A stretch of 64,000 nt of DNA from Athripsodes cinereus (taxonomy: Eukaryota; Arthropoda; Insecta; Trichoptera; Leptoceridae): positions 3,720,001-3,784,000 of the forward strand of contig OX388312.1 in NCBI GenBank assembly GCA_947579605.1, in the 5' to 3' direction. A model generated the notes under the pieces. It had not been told where the DNA came from and ran no database searches. It saw nothing but the letters and a program-made list of their open reading frames with translations. Shown here piece by piece: positions 13,201 through 28,200 of the stretch. The position numbers and the translations under genes were made by a program. Position 1 is the first letter of the stretch. Each line of letters begins with the position of its first letter.

Positions 13201-16200
13201 TGAAAAAACCCTACGAACGGGCGAAGATTTACTACGACTGAGAAGATAAAGACCGCATCGATGGAAGGGCTCAAAGGTATTCCAAAAAGCGTACATCACA
13301 ACTGCTACTACTACTATGATACCCAAAAAATAACACAAAGAAATCACTGCTACTACTACTAATATGATTGCACAAAGTGCCTTGAGGATCGGAAAAAATG
13401 CTGCCATAAGTGCAATTATACAGTTTTTTTTTTTAAGATTTGACATGATGCTGTTGATATGTTGTTATTTTATTCTATGGTTTATGTGACACAATGTGTT
13501 TAATTTTTATTTTTATAATTTGAAGTGATGCAGTATATTTTATTTTTGTTTTGAGTTTTAATTTGATACGATGGGGGTGTTGTGCAATTATTGTTTGTAA
13601 CTATGTATTAAAGGCGTAAGCCGTATGTATTATTATAAATAAATAAATAAATAAATATCTACTGTCTAGTTCCATAGCTCAACAAGTAGAAATGTTTTAT
13701 ATCGTTATTTTTATAATTTTGGTATATTTATATTTTGCTTTGAGAACAAAGCAGAAAGTGAATTATACTATATAATTATTGCACTGTAAAAGACATGCGT
13801 TGTCTTTGTTCTGTTTAATAGTCAAACAAATCGAAATATTTATTTGTAGAACTGAAAATAGATACATTATATTTTTTTCAAAACTAAATACCTATTTGAT
13901 ATTTGAAAGGAGACATGTATTTTTTATATTTGTGGAATTGGAACGTCATTGTTAAACTAATGTTATTAAAGTCGAATCCAGGTCACTATTCAATTAAATA
14001 CGAAGTAAAACTAAAACCAACTGTGTTTTCTTCCGTATATAAAATGGAGTTTTACAAAAAAAATATCCACTCAATAAAATAATAACAAAATATATATGTT
14101 GATAAATAAATAAATATTTTTCCAAAAAAATTAAAAGTCACCATATTTATTTGACAAACCTCGTATTCATTTATGATGTAGAAAAATCAGATTTAGAAAT
14201 ACAAACCTAAAACATATCAAAATTGAAGAATATGTCATTTATTCCTGACAATTATGGATGTGTAATTATTTTTACATTATATAAAACGTTAATATAAAAA
14301 ATAATGTATTTATAAATTAAAATAAAAGTCACCATATTTATTTGACAATCCTCGTATTCATTTATGATGTAAAAAAACCAGATTTAGAAATACAAACCTA
14401 AAACATATCAAAATTTAAGAATATGTCATTTATTCCTGACAATTATGGATGTGTAATTATTTTTACATTATATAAAACGTTAATATAAAAAATAATGTAT
14501 TTATAAATTAAATAATAATTATTAATATGAGTTTTTAGCTGATATTACGATAAATTATCATTAGACAAATGATTATTACTTATACCTAATTATGTAATAG
14601 AGATGATAATAACAATAATTTAAAGTACCAAAAACAACGTATTTTTATTCACAGATATATTTTTAAAACGACCCAAATAAATACATTAATGTCGCCGGTA
14701 GAACCATAATACTGTATTTATGTTTGTTGTAAAATACAAATAGTAAATAATTATGGTTTCCATTAATTGTTTCTCCATCGGTGAACCTTATATATCGTGG
14801 CAGAGAGAATGGTGGAATATTGGTTCACACTCGAGAAAAATACCTACTTACGAAATTTCACAACGACTCATTGGTACGTCCTATCAGATAAGGACCAGAG
14901 ATAGTACAACCGATTCATTAGTACGAATCCATAATATTAACTTTTCGCAAACAAGTCGTTGGTAAATTTTCCAACGTAAATTTAAAAATAGATTCGTACC
15001 TACTAATGTATCGTTTGTACTATCTCTGGTCCTAATCTGATAGTACGTACCTACTTGTGATGTAACGAATATTCGTATTCGCAAAAAAAATATGCGAATG
15101 TTTTGCAAATATTATTTTGGTAATAAAGTATCGGTTATTCGGTAAAAGTACCGGATACCTACCCAGTACATTGTAGAAAAAGGTACTGTTAGAAAATATT
15201 CTTTTAAAAACCGAGGAGTTTTGATATATTTTAAATTCCTATACCATTTTGAAAATTCGGCGACGGGGGGGTAGAAATTTTAATGTTTGAGCAATTGTAG
15301 AAATTTAAGCAAGTCAATATTCGCTATTCGCATTCGCATTCGCGAATGTCGGCAACAAATATTCGCATTCGCGAATATCCAAAATCACACATTCGTTTCA
15401 TCACTAGTAGGTACGTACCAATGATTCGTTGTGAAATTTCATAGTATTTTTCTCAGTGCACGGACACTGAAAGTGATCACTTGAACCAGCCTAGAGCCAA
15501 TTCGTAAGCGATGCCTTTCTCACTTTTTTCTTTCCTATTTTGCACAATGTTACTACAAGTTTGTGTAAACATGTTTCTCCAATCGAGATGCCTGACGTAG
15601 GCAGATATTGTAGCGTACTATAAAATTATGATAAGAGCTTCAACCATACACAATAATAGTATGCACTTCAATCAAATGCAATTTTAATTAACATAATAAC
15701 AGTATTATTGGTGCATATTGTTATTTTATTAATGTCAATCATTAATTATTATAGGTATTTATTGTTTTATTGCTGTCTGTACAGGAAATATAAAAAAAAT
15801 TACTCATTATTATTCTCTTACATTGTTTTAATGTATGACCTACTATTTAATTTATTTTATGCCTTACTCTACATTGGTTACAATATCTATAATCATAAAA
15901 CAATTGTTTGTACAATTCAAAGCAAAACGAGCAAGTTTATCGCTAAATTGCAATATGTTCCAACCAACTCACTATTAAGCATATATTTTTTTCTTTGACA
16001 ATCTGCATAATCGTTTTTCTCGGACTATTTTTATTATAAAACAAAATAGACTATTTGTAAGAATAATAAGCAGTGGGCCTAGTCAAAACACATTTTAGCG
16101 TTACGTTTTCGTTCAAATGTAGACGACGTTGCGAGACCGTGTAAATTTTCGTAGCTACTTTTGTATTTTAGCTACGAAAATTGACTCGTTCTCGCAACGT

Positions 16201-19200
16201 CGTCAACATTCGAACGAAAACGTAACGCTTAAATGTGTTTTGACTAGGCCCACAGTTCACTCTAGTGTCCTGTAAAAGGCAAATATTTGTTGAAAAAAAT
16301 CACGTAATGAGACATTCTACATTTTCGATTCAGCGATGAGGCATGCGGCTTGTTCTGAATGGATTATTTTTTATTAATAGATATGTAAAGGAAGACCCTT
16401 TGAATATTATAAAGTTAGTTAGAAGAGATCGCACATTTGCGATAAACTCGTCCTCTGTATATTGATGTTTAATTTGAATGCATATCTTCTATGAAGTTGT
16501 TTGTATCAATGTACAGTGAAGAATGAATAAATAAACAGATAAGATCCCCATGTTTATTGTACATACAGGTAGTCTACAGGTTATCGTATTTTTTGTAGTA
16601 TATGCCGGGATGATATACCTAGATACATTTTTAAATTAAATATATAGATAGATTTTAAATTTGAAAAATTGTATGGAATTTCGAAGATATTAAATCTAAA
16701 TAAAAAAATTTATAAGAAATTTCTCAAATATCGAACATATATAAAAAAGGACGGAATTAATTCAATTTACTTTTTCAACTTTTCTTTAGAATATTAACTG
16801 GATTTGGGCACAACTTGTAGATGACATAACCAACCAGACATCTCACTTCTTCCGATTAGATTTTGCACAATGTTACATTGGTTCTCCCATTGAAATGTCT
16901 GATTGGTTCTTCAACTTCGTTTTATTATTGCAGAAGGAAAGGAGTCACTGGACAAATATTAATCAACGACAAGGAAAGAACTAACGAAGACAGATGGATG
17001 TCATGTTGCATCAGCCAGGAGTCTTCACTCCTGGCAGTACTCACTACCAGGGAGACACTCACCATAGCAGCAGATCTCAAGATGCCAGCCAAAATATCTC
17101 AAAAACAAAAGGAGAAAGTTGTAAGATATATTTTCACTTATATCACATTATTTCAAATCAGTTCTTCGTAAAGTGCTTTGTTTGGTTCCCAACGTCGTCT
17201 ATCACTCTGGCGTAGGCGTCCCTGACCTGTATTAGTTTAAGCAGCTTCTCCTCTGGTATCCTGCCCAATATTTTATCAGCCAACTAGAGCATTTTTAGCT
17301 TTATTCCCACACTATACGAGTATACTTTTGTAAATAATATACGTACTTTTTGATTGTTGATTAGAAAAATACATTATAACTGTGTTTGCTTTTCTTGGCT
17401 AGAGAGAGTCGAAAGAGCATAGTTAAAAGATTCCATACACGAAGGTATTTTGGTCAGCCAGCCATTCATGCTGCCCACTGTGACACCTTCGGTGTGGTCA
17501 ATGTTTGTTAGGTGTAGAATTTCGGATGAATTAAAGTCTAGATTTCTGCGACATTTAGGTGGATGGTAAGTCTCCTTCAACATGTCCACGCCAGCGGATT
17601 GTACCTGAAAACTAGTTGTACCTACTTGAAAACGTTGCTATTTAATTTTGCATATAAATTTTAAATATTTAATGCATTGATTTATTGAATTATATTTAAG
17701 TCGGCCTTTCAGATAGTATTATATCTATATTAAATTACAAGATAACTGTCACAATAGAGTGACTAACCTCTGTACCTCTGCTACCTATTATAAGATTTGA
17801 TATATCTCTAACAGCATTAATATTGTGATTAGATAAAAAATATAATTCTCAGATAGACACCTAAACAAAGCATTTTATCTATATATCTTTGTACTAACGT
17901 CGTGTCCCAAGTGGTGAAGGCAGAGAGAACAAAATGCCATATTGATACTTCTTTCGCTTCTTCCACATTCATGCAATTTCTAAAATATGCACGTCGATTT
18001 CTTTTACTCAACATGTCCTAAAAAATTTGATTCAAGTGGCCAAGCCTCGTATTTCTCGCACGTCCGCGCTTTCTCACACCTCCTCTTTTAATCAAAATAC
18101 ACCCTCTCCATCATTGATTCTTCACCCATTCGCTCCAAACCATCGTAATTTATTTACTTACATTCTTTCAACAACACCCCACTCCAAGACAGAGTTAAAC
18201 CTTCTGCTTTCAAGGCATTACTGTTCCAATCGAGTCATCACTTCTCATGACATTTTTTTATGATCTGGCGTCGTAGAAACGGTGTATTCTGAGAGAGAAT
18301 CGTTGAAATTCAACGATTAGTATTTTGGAAAAAAAAAACAGTAATTTTCGTGACGACACAAACTATCATTGTACAATATTGTACATGTTCAGTAAAACAG
18401 GGTTCAGCCAGGAGTGTCATCTCTCAGGTATAATAGAGACTACAGCAGTGTTACTCTTGACACAATCTAAATACGATCTTAATCTTGTCTTGATCTAAGT
18501 TCTAAGGGACTATTAGTCAAAAATACTGAGCTACCATTACCGCGAGATTGGTATGCACGTATTTTTACAATAGTCAGTACAACATTAAGATCGTATTTAG
18601 ATTATTTTCAAGAGTAACCCTGTAGGTTTTTTGAGAGAGATAATTCATTGACAGGTAAACACTGAATTAGATAAATACGCAATAACTAAGTAGGTATTGT
18701 TGCATTTTAGAATGTTTAATGCTGAGATACGCCTAATTATAAAAATGGACTCGTCACACGACTGCATTTTAAATTACTATTAAATGCATACAAATTGCGT
18801 TTAATTAGAATCGGTGTAAAGAAATCTACCTAATGTCCACGTATATGTGAGTATGCAGTCCAATATTAATGTCAATATTATTTTTATTGTTTTATACATC
18901 TCAGTATCAACAGCCAGCAGATCAGAGCCGTCTTTGAAAATGCTGGGGTCCCTGAGCTCAGTGGCGGAACGAGGCCCCAAAAAAAACTTGCTCAAAATTT
19001 CTCCCCTCCGTCGCCAAATTTACAAAACGGTATAGGAATTTGAACTGTTTATTTATTTATTTCAATAGATACAACAGTTTTAACAATGAATAATAAAATA
19101 ATACAGTTAGTTATTTACATCGCCAATGAAAGTATCTAAACTATCAACACTTTAATAGCACAATATTTAAAAAATAATTGTATAAAGAGGAAGAGGGAGG

Positions 19201-22200
19201 AAGGAAGGAAGAGAGAAGGGAATACAACCAAGTTCAATGTTCAATTATGTATCACATAGTAATTTATTATATACATACAATGTACTGCAGCTACGACAAA
19301 AAAAAAAAATAATAAAATATAGGTGTTACAGCCCATATTTACTGAGAGTACCTAATCGCAGTCACACACTTTTTTACACAGCGCAATCGAGAAGGAATTA
19401 CCTATCATCTGAATTCATTCATCAATAGGGTTTGCACCAGTTTTGACAGGTCTTGTAAAAACAATCCATGCCTCGATCCATTCGCCACAACCTCCTCGGT
19501 TTTGTTATAGATTATTATTGATTATTTGAACTGCAAACCGAAAAAATAAGTTATTTTTTACCTAGGTAAATATTTCGGCATTGCGGAGCCCTGGGCAGCC
19601 CCGTGTGATTTTATAGTAAAGACCATACTGCAGCTACATATATAGAGATAATATTGCAATATGAAAAAATAACACGTTGTTATTGAAAATGCAAACAATA
19701 ATATGGCAACAAATACATTATTATAAAAGCCGTGTGTTTTTTACTAGATTTTAAAGCCTGCATCTCCAACCATAAACTTATTAATAAAATTCATTTGAGT
19801 TTATAATAAAACAAAATATATCCACAAAAACCTTCTCCTTTTCTCTATTTTAAAAATTTAAATATATAGAATACATTTTTTTCAAATACTTACATGTTTT
19901 AATTATTTACCACGAAGTTTTCTTCAAAAAAGACAACACTTTTGGTTTCTTATTATTAAATGTCAATTCATAAGATTCCGTCTTTTTAGCGGTCTTAAGA
20001 ATATTTCAAGAATACCAATTTAGTACTAAATTAAGACGCATTAACGGATTTTAAGTCACGAAAAGCTTTCAAAAGTATTCGCATAGAGTACGTCGGTAGC
20101 CTGGAGGTAGAGTCTCGGCCTTCAGAACAAGGGGTCCGTGGTTCGATCCCAGGTGCCGGCAAACTCCCCTTTCACGGCACAAGCTTTTAGCTTAGTGTGA
20201 ATGGTGTAGGGGAGAGAGGGGCTTGTTGTAACGGGGGTAAGTAGAAACAGCCTAATAACTCAGCCGGTTTTAAATATTTTGTTTCAATTTTGAACTCAAC
20301 ATGCTCTTTAAGATAGGGCCTACGACGTAAACGCAGTAGGTGCAACACGGAAGAGCGCCGTGACCGGTTGTCAGCAGGGGTACTGTTTTTTGCCAGATAA
20401 CCTAAAAAATATTAGTTCGTTAAATTTGATTTCAAGATCATACTGTGTCTTATTGAAAAATGTTTCTATTAATTTTTGTTAGGCATTTATTAAACTATTG
20501 TATGATAGTATTTTCACATAACCCAAGCCAATCATTTTTTTTTAATAAATAAAAATGTTAGCAATTTCGGTGTGGGGCTAGTTGTAACAAAATTTTGGGG
20601 CAAGTTGTAACAGGCTGCTACAGCTTAATTCTTGCCCCACGCCCAGAGAAAAGGTAACAGAACAGGCTAGTATATTACCAAGTGATGCTGACTTGACATT
20701 AGGCCTCGAAGACGCCAAACTTCTTGAATCTGTGGCGCAGGTGGATATAAGCATAACTGAAATGATTAACCAATTGACTGGTGAAATATCCACTGAATCT
20801 GTCCCAGGCCCTTCAGGCATCAAAATATGTCTACCGGTTTTTCACCTTCAAAGGTCAGACCTCTACCTAAAGCACTACCAAGAAAGAAAAAACAAACAGG
20901 GCTGTGCGTAAGCGAAAGTCAGCTGTTTTGACTTAGACTCCAGAGAAGGAAGCTCTGGAGAAAGAATTTGAAAAAAAAAATTATAACAAAACAGAAACAA
21001 GAAGCTAAAGCAAAAAACAAAGGAACGGGAAAGGGCAAAATTAAAGTAAAGTCGAATAGACCTGAAAAGACCAAGATTATAAGTTCATATTATAAGAAAA
21101 TATTTTCACTGATGATTGAGTTTATTAATAAGTTTAATTAACATTAGTATATGTTATGCGAATCAAAAGATGACTATAATTGTTGCGATAACTCATTAGT
21201 TCGTAAGAGATACATTTTTTTTAAAAATATGTTTGTTGATTTTATTTGTTTGTTGTTGAAACCTGTTGTTTTAATATGACGTTACTACTTGCCCCACACT
21301 TGTTACAACTTGCCCCAAGAACGGGGTAAGTTGTAACAAGCGAATTTTTCCACAAAAAGTGCTACAAATACAAATTAATTATAGATTCTGGATTTTTTTT
21401 TGTGGGAATATATTTTTAAATATATGATTACTGGTTTAAAAGCCCTTTTCAATTAAAATACTCAATAGTTTAGTCACTCCATCGAAAAAAGGAAAAACTG
21501 TTACAACTAGCCCCTCTCTCCCCTATAAGGTTGTATTTGGGTTTATAACAAAACCCAGATATATCTTTTTTTTAAAAAAAAAAAAAAAATAGCGCCACTA
21601 CTTAATTTCAAGAATACCAATTTAAGAAAAGTATAGACCATTATAAAGGATGACGTCACAGAAAAATCATTGAGGGGCATCAGGCATCCCAACACAACAG
21701 ACGATTACGGTGTAATATTAGGTGGAACGCCTAAAGAATACCTAATAATAAAAAAAAACTGTCAGTGTCGATTTTGTTATTATTTTGTCGTCTGACTTTC
21801 TTTTTTTTCTCTTATGGCATAAATCCTACAAGGATGATTTGCGCAATCTGACTGTTTGCCCCCCAAGCAAAAGCAAATCCATAGACAAGACCACGTGACC
21901 TTTAATGGTCTATTAAGTATCACAAAAAGTATTTAGTTATACTTAAGAAAGCGTCAAGAATAACCCTGCAGCATCGGGCTACCAAACACCTTAATTATAT
22001 CGATACTGAATATATTTTTTCTTCAATAATTATGAAAACATTATGTGATCAATTCAAACTTTTCTATCTATACCATCACGAGAAGCAAGTGAACGCATTG
22101 CATGTAATAAACATACACAAATCACCATCTCTGTGCCGTAACAATCAAGATTTTGAGGTTATGCGAGATATTCCATCGCTGAATTTCAGATGTAAAAGGT

Positions 22201-25200
22201 CTTATGCGTGATTTATTACCTGCCTTTTACATAAACTCTTTATAGATTTATTTTTAAATATATGCAGCTGGTCTGCTGGCTACCCCACTTGAGGGATATC
22301 CCGTGATGGTATAGTAGTAGTAGAAGTTTATCTGGGTTTTAGTAATAAGCCCAAATAAAACCTTTCCCAGTAAGCTAAAAGCTTCTTGTGAAAAGGGAGT
22401 TTGCCGGCACCTGGGATCGAACCGCGGACTCCTTGTTCATGAGGCCGAGACTCTACCTCCAGGCTACCGACGAGCTCAATAAAGAACGATTAGATATTTT
22501 GGTAGAGGATGAAATAAAAATAAAAAGATGGGCTTGGGTATCGCATATGCGATTTCTTACAGGCAACCCGGATATAGGTACAAACAAACAACCGAAAATA
22601 CTTTGATAATATGTTTATTATATCAACTGCACTGTGTGAACAATATACACTTCAATGTAGTAGGTAAATGATGTGTAGTTTATTTTCTGAACGGCACTAA
22701 AATGCTAATTCTTCTTATTGTTTGTATCTGTCCATAATACATTAGTTCGTCATTGCAATGATTTGTTTTGATCCTGACCTTACATTGATTTAATTATGTT
22801 GTTATTATTGAAAAGACTCAATGAATATGACTACAAATCAGTATTGTAAATACTATACTATTACATCATCACTGTATATCCCACAAGTGGGGTGGTCAGC
22901 GGATCTCCTGCACGAAAAAAGCATGCAAGTTGTATCAATAGAAGTTAAGACATTCAAGATGGACGGGATACCTCTTCATTGGACTGATAATATTAAATGT
23001 CTTAAAGTTTGATGTTTTACTAATATCTATGCCTTTTACAAGTCAATCGAAAAAAAAGGTGGCAGGAATATTCTTTACCAAAGACTCCACGCGATAACTT
23101 GTTAATACATAAACGATTTTTATTTACATACAAACACTTCAATTCCCGTAATGAACTTATGAATTGTCGAACACATGCTCTTTGGTTGATCATGTTACGA
23201 CATTATCAAATAATTCTAGATAGTAAAAAAAACACAGTTTTTTCGTCCTTAAAGTCCCCGAGGACCTCCGGTAGCACTTTTTGTGATCATTTCTACGACA
23301 GTTGAATCAGAATGTGACGAATTTTGTGAGATTTTGTGACATAAATGGAACAAAACTTGTTAAAATTTAAACGACTAAAATTTAAATTACCTAAACCTAG
23401 TGTTCCCGAAAGTTTGTTGTCTATTTTTACCACTAAAACATAATCCATAAGTGAGACAGATAGTGAAATCTTCACATTAAGGGTAGTCCTTTGGATCCTG
23501 GCAATCTTTCTTTCATTTTCAAAATCAGGATTAACTTCTATGCCAAAATAAATAAATCTTAATGATGAGACAATTTTATTTTCATTTTATTTTATGACAA
23601 AAATATGATGTCGATGATTAAACCAAGATTCGACATGTTTCAAACATGATCTAATCAAAATTAAGAAAAATCAATATTGCCTTGAGCTATGAAAGATAAT
23701 ATTGCGCGGACTTTGATATTTTTGTTAGGTGTTCTGGAAAATAACATTTTATATATTATTATATTATGGTATGCGTACTTTAACAAACAAATAGTGATCA
23801 TAAATGCGTATATAAATAAATATATTGATAATAAAATGATAAATTCTTCATTCCCTAGGCCATCCAGGGCACATTATAAATATCTGCGCGTGTATTATGT
23901 GAATGACCAAGATTATTAATTCGAAGGCCAATATATTATTATGTACCTTCTATTGAGAACAGAATAATGGGAAAAAACACTTGTTCATGTCAATGCATTT
24001 AAATTATTGTTAAACTGAGAAATAAACATGATCAGATATTTCTGTATAAAGAATAAGTCATCAGCGAGAACATACCTTTGTTATCTGTAAATATTTTTAT
24101 TTTTCTATCACGATTGAAAGGGTAGGTATGTAATAATAATACAACATATTATGTTTGTTTGATGTACGTGAGGTAATTACCGAAGCTCGAAAGAAGAAAT
24201 AAATACATTAAAATCTAGTCGAGCTAGTCGGTAGTCTAATTTGTAGGGTTGTCAGCAGGAAACTGAATAATGTAGACTCATATCCTACCCAACTTTGAAT
24301 AAGACGTTCATAAGACTACGAAACTATGTACCTACATTTGGGAAAAAAGTTCGCTGATTTCCCAAATTGGCTATTTTTGGTAAAATTTTCAAAAAATATA
24401 GGTATTTGAAATGTTACACGAACTAATCGGTTTTGTTAAGAAATGTTTTGGACAAGCGGTACATTCGAGAACAAAAAGTTGTAAATTTGATACAAAGACC
24501 TAAAGTATGTAGATTCGGAACATAAGTTTATAATATTTATATTAGGTCAAAAGTATTAGATTCGGAACATCAGTTTGTAGATTACCAAATGAGACCAAAG
24601 TATGTACGTAGATCAACATGAAAAAATACATAAGACTTGGTAACTCTGTCCTTGTTACATTATTTTACATCTATTACAACCAATCTAGTTTTGCATGATC
24701 AACTTAATTATAATGTAATGTTAATAATCTGTATTTGGCAAATTACACATCTAATTAGTCGAAGACAAACGTAGGAGATCAAATTCCAAGTTTTAACCTT
24801 TGATTGATCATAAATATTACAAAATTCATATTTCACCTTGGTACGGGCTCATGCTCAGTTAGGTAGATCTTATGACACACTATGTTCTCAAAATACTTGT
24901 AAAATTTAATGTATTAATCTTTCTTCTTTACGTGTCTTGTCGGGTCCCCCCGACGTTGACGACCATCTGGTAAAAATCCTTCCTGTTCTGGACAGCATGA
25001 AACAACTTTTCTACACCTCTCATCCCGGTCCACTCCCAAATGTTCTGAAGCCAGCAAAGCCGCCTTCTCCAACCCCTCTACGGCCCTCAATCTTCCCTTC
25101 TATGACCAGTTTTAGGATGGCATATTTTTCTTCTCACATTATGTGACCAAAATATGAAGTTTTACTGAGCTTGATTGCTGTGAACAAATCTCTATGAGCA

Positions 25201-28200
25201 TATTTGCTCTACGTAATATTTCAACGTTCCTTGTCATGTTAGTCCAACATATTCTTAACATTCTTCGGTGGATCCATATTCCAAACGCCTCTAAGCGATT
25301 AATGGTATTAAAACCTTGAGAGTCCATGTCTCATAATGCATTAATAAATAGATAAATTCATCTAATAATTGTTTTCGCATAATTTCTTAATCAACATTTT
25401 TCAATCCACCTTGTTCGATTCAGGATACTGGGTACCTAATTCAACTATTAGTTCCTTGTCCTCAGTAGCCATTCGTACTTGAATTTAGCGATAAATAATA
25501 ATTATTATGCTCTACTACGTATCATTCGCAATATAATTTTTTACATATAAATTGCCATTTTATCTCTCAAACTTCTATGCAAATTTTTACCTTATACAAA
25601 TTTAGTCTCAAATCTAATAACTTTTATTGCATCACTTGCATGGTTGGGTACTGCCGTCTGATAAATTGTGACAAAATGACGCGATGATGAATAATCAAGG
25701 GAACTGATTAATTATTGAAAGAAATATATATTAGTCGTTAAGAAATATATGTCATTGCATTTGTGAAATTAATTAATCTGCAAGTGTGAACTTTATGATA
25801 AAGATAACTCACAACAGATGGCTACGTGATTTTTTTCACATTTTTGACCGTTTTTCAGAGAACACAATTAAGACTTCAAATGAACTTTTGCATACATATT
25901 TAATTTGGGCTAACAGGGTTTTAATTAGAATTTTGATAGATGTTTTAATTAACTGAAATTACCTATTTGTATTGCATATTATAATGCATGTGCCTATTTA
26001 AATCAATTCAACATTTTTTATGATTGTCATCATATTTTATTTATTGATTAATTTAATGTAAGATATAAATAATTTGTATTACAATTACATGCAAACATTC
26101 TGAAAAGCTAAGTGAAAAAATACATTATTACACAAAACAAATAGCAATTAATATGCTGTATTGTATACTGTAAGCAAAAACACTTAATTTATTATTTAAT
26201 ATTTGGGGGGATTAAATATGTTTACTGTGCATTTATAAAGAAATTGTTACTGTTGTAAAAAAAATGTATATTTATCCCAATAAACATATTTGAATTTGAA
26301 TATTGCGAGTACATCACTTAATTTTGTTGATCAATAAAACCAATCGGACATCTCGAATTGCCGCGTACAGACAGCTGGATGCGAACGTCAATCATCAAGC
26401 ATCAAGCAAAAATTTTAAATCTTTCGGCGACAATTCGGATCATTCTCCGAAGAAATATTCGAATGAATGCCTTCGTTACCCTTCCATGAGACGTAACGAA
26501 GGCATTTACTCGAATATTTCTTCGGAGAATGCTCCGAATTGTCGCCGAAAGATTTAAGATTTTTGCTTGATGCTTGATGATTGACGTTCGCATCCAGGTG
26601 TCTGTACGCGGCAATTGAAGAAGCGTATTACACAATGCAACATTGTGCAAAATCTAATCGGAAGTAGGTAGTGAAAAAAGTGTCCCAACATTTTATACAA
26701 ACCATGTCCGATTGATTTTACTATCACGGCATATCCTACATGTAGGGTAGCTAGCAGTAGATCAGCTGAATGTAATAAAAATGCAAGTTGTCCTCTCCAT
26801 GCCAACAAAATTTTTTGCCAAAAGTACCTAATTCTAATTTAAAATATCGATAAAATTCAGTCAATTTCAAGTATCGTATGTTTTTGTGAAGGCATGATAA
26901 TATGTATTTGGTGATATATGCTTATCTTTTATGGACTATGAGTGACGCAAAAGTTATATATATTATGTAATAAAATTGAATATTTTTTATTTATTTCCAG
27001 ATATCAGACATTGCAGATTTATTAAATCTGCAAAAGGCCATGGACACAAGAGTGTCGGCGTTATCTGGGGGAGAAGTGAAAAGACTGTCAATAGCTGTAG
27101 AATTGGTCACAAATCCACCTATAATGTTGTTTGATGAACCAACAAGGTAAAAAAAAACTCAAATCTTATACCGAAGATTGGTTATTGATACCGGATTAGT
27201 TGGAAGACATTGCATTCTGGCGATAAACTCTCCCTCTGTACATTGAATTGTATAACTGATATTTTTATGATACTTTGTATTGATTTGAAATATTGTAACC
27301 AATGTACAGTGAAAAATAAAATAAATAAATAAGATTGTTTATTTATTTTATTTTTCACTGTACATTGGTAACGTCGGTTAAAATTGAGTTCGTCGTTAGC
27401 CTGGAGGTAGAGTCTCGGCCTCGTGAACAAGGGGTCCGTGGTTCGATACCAGGTGCCGGCAAACTTCCACGACACAAGCTTTTAGTAGCTTACTGTGAAA
27501 GGTGAATAAGGTTGTATTTGGATTTTTAACAAAACCCAGATATATCTTTTTTTTAAATTAAAAAAAAAAGATTGCTTCAAGCTCATTAATTTATTTTTAT
27601 TTTCAGTGGTCTGGACAGCGTGTCATCAGTACAAATAGTTTCGTATTTAAAAGCCTTAGCTCTTGGTGGAAGAACAATCGTCTGTGTTATCCATCAACCC
27701 TCATCCAAAATCTTTGATATGTTCGACGACATGATTTTGGTCTCAAACGGTAAAATAATTTATGGAGGTCCTATCAAAGGGATGGTTTCTACATTTGAAT
27801 CTGCTGGATTCGTCTGTCCACAATATTATAACAGAGCTGATTTTGGTAAGACAATTGAGTACATACATCTTAAAAATTATTTTATAAACAAATAGCAATT
27901 CTACCAAAGTTTTTGTATCGGATTAGGCCCGGTCGAACCCGGGACCTCTTGATTCAAAGGCAAGTACGTTAACTTCCGCGCCACTTCGGTCGCCGTTATG
28001 CTAACTATAAATCTGCTAGTTATGCTAACATCTGAAATGCCTCCCTATTTCTTATTTCATAGAAAAAATGGAAAAAGAAACAGGAGGTATTCCAATGGTT
28101 AAAAATAGAATCGCATGTAGCATTTCATTTTTCTAACGTTTCTTTATTTTTTCAGCTTTGGAAGTAGCAAGTCTGGAGCTACCAGGTGATATTAATTCAT

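Larger units (their letters stand above)
20091..21589 (+). mobile_element. SINE family B copy interrupted by a DNA transposon
   Basis: Head and body run 20091-20208. The last part and poly-A-like tail continue at 21526-21589. In other copies (for example 35293-35478) the sequence across this point is continuous as GGTGTATAAGG, so the intervening 1315 bp are an insertion at a TA. Confidence 0.85.

Noticed and set aside
13195..13446. 83-codon minus-strand hydrophobic open frame
   Set aside because: The hydrophobic translation comes from a duplicated GCTACTACTACTA-type stretch and simple sequence. There are no splice sites or homology cues.
16994..17215. Second frame through ABCG exon 3
   Set aside because: It is a shadow of the exon. 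Only the other frame keeps ABCG motifs and splice phase.
18951..19610. hAT element suggested by CAGTGGCGGAAC at 18960
   Set aside because: No matching inverted end or 8-bp duplication could be found.
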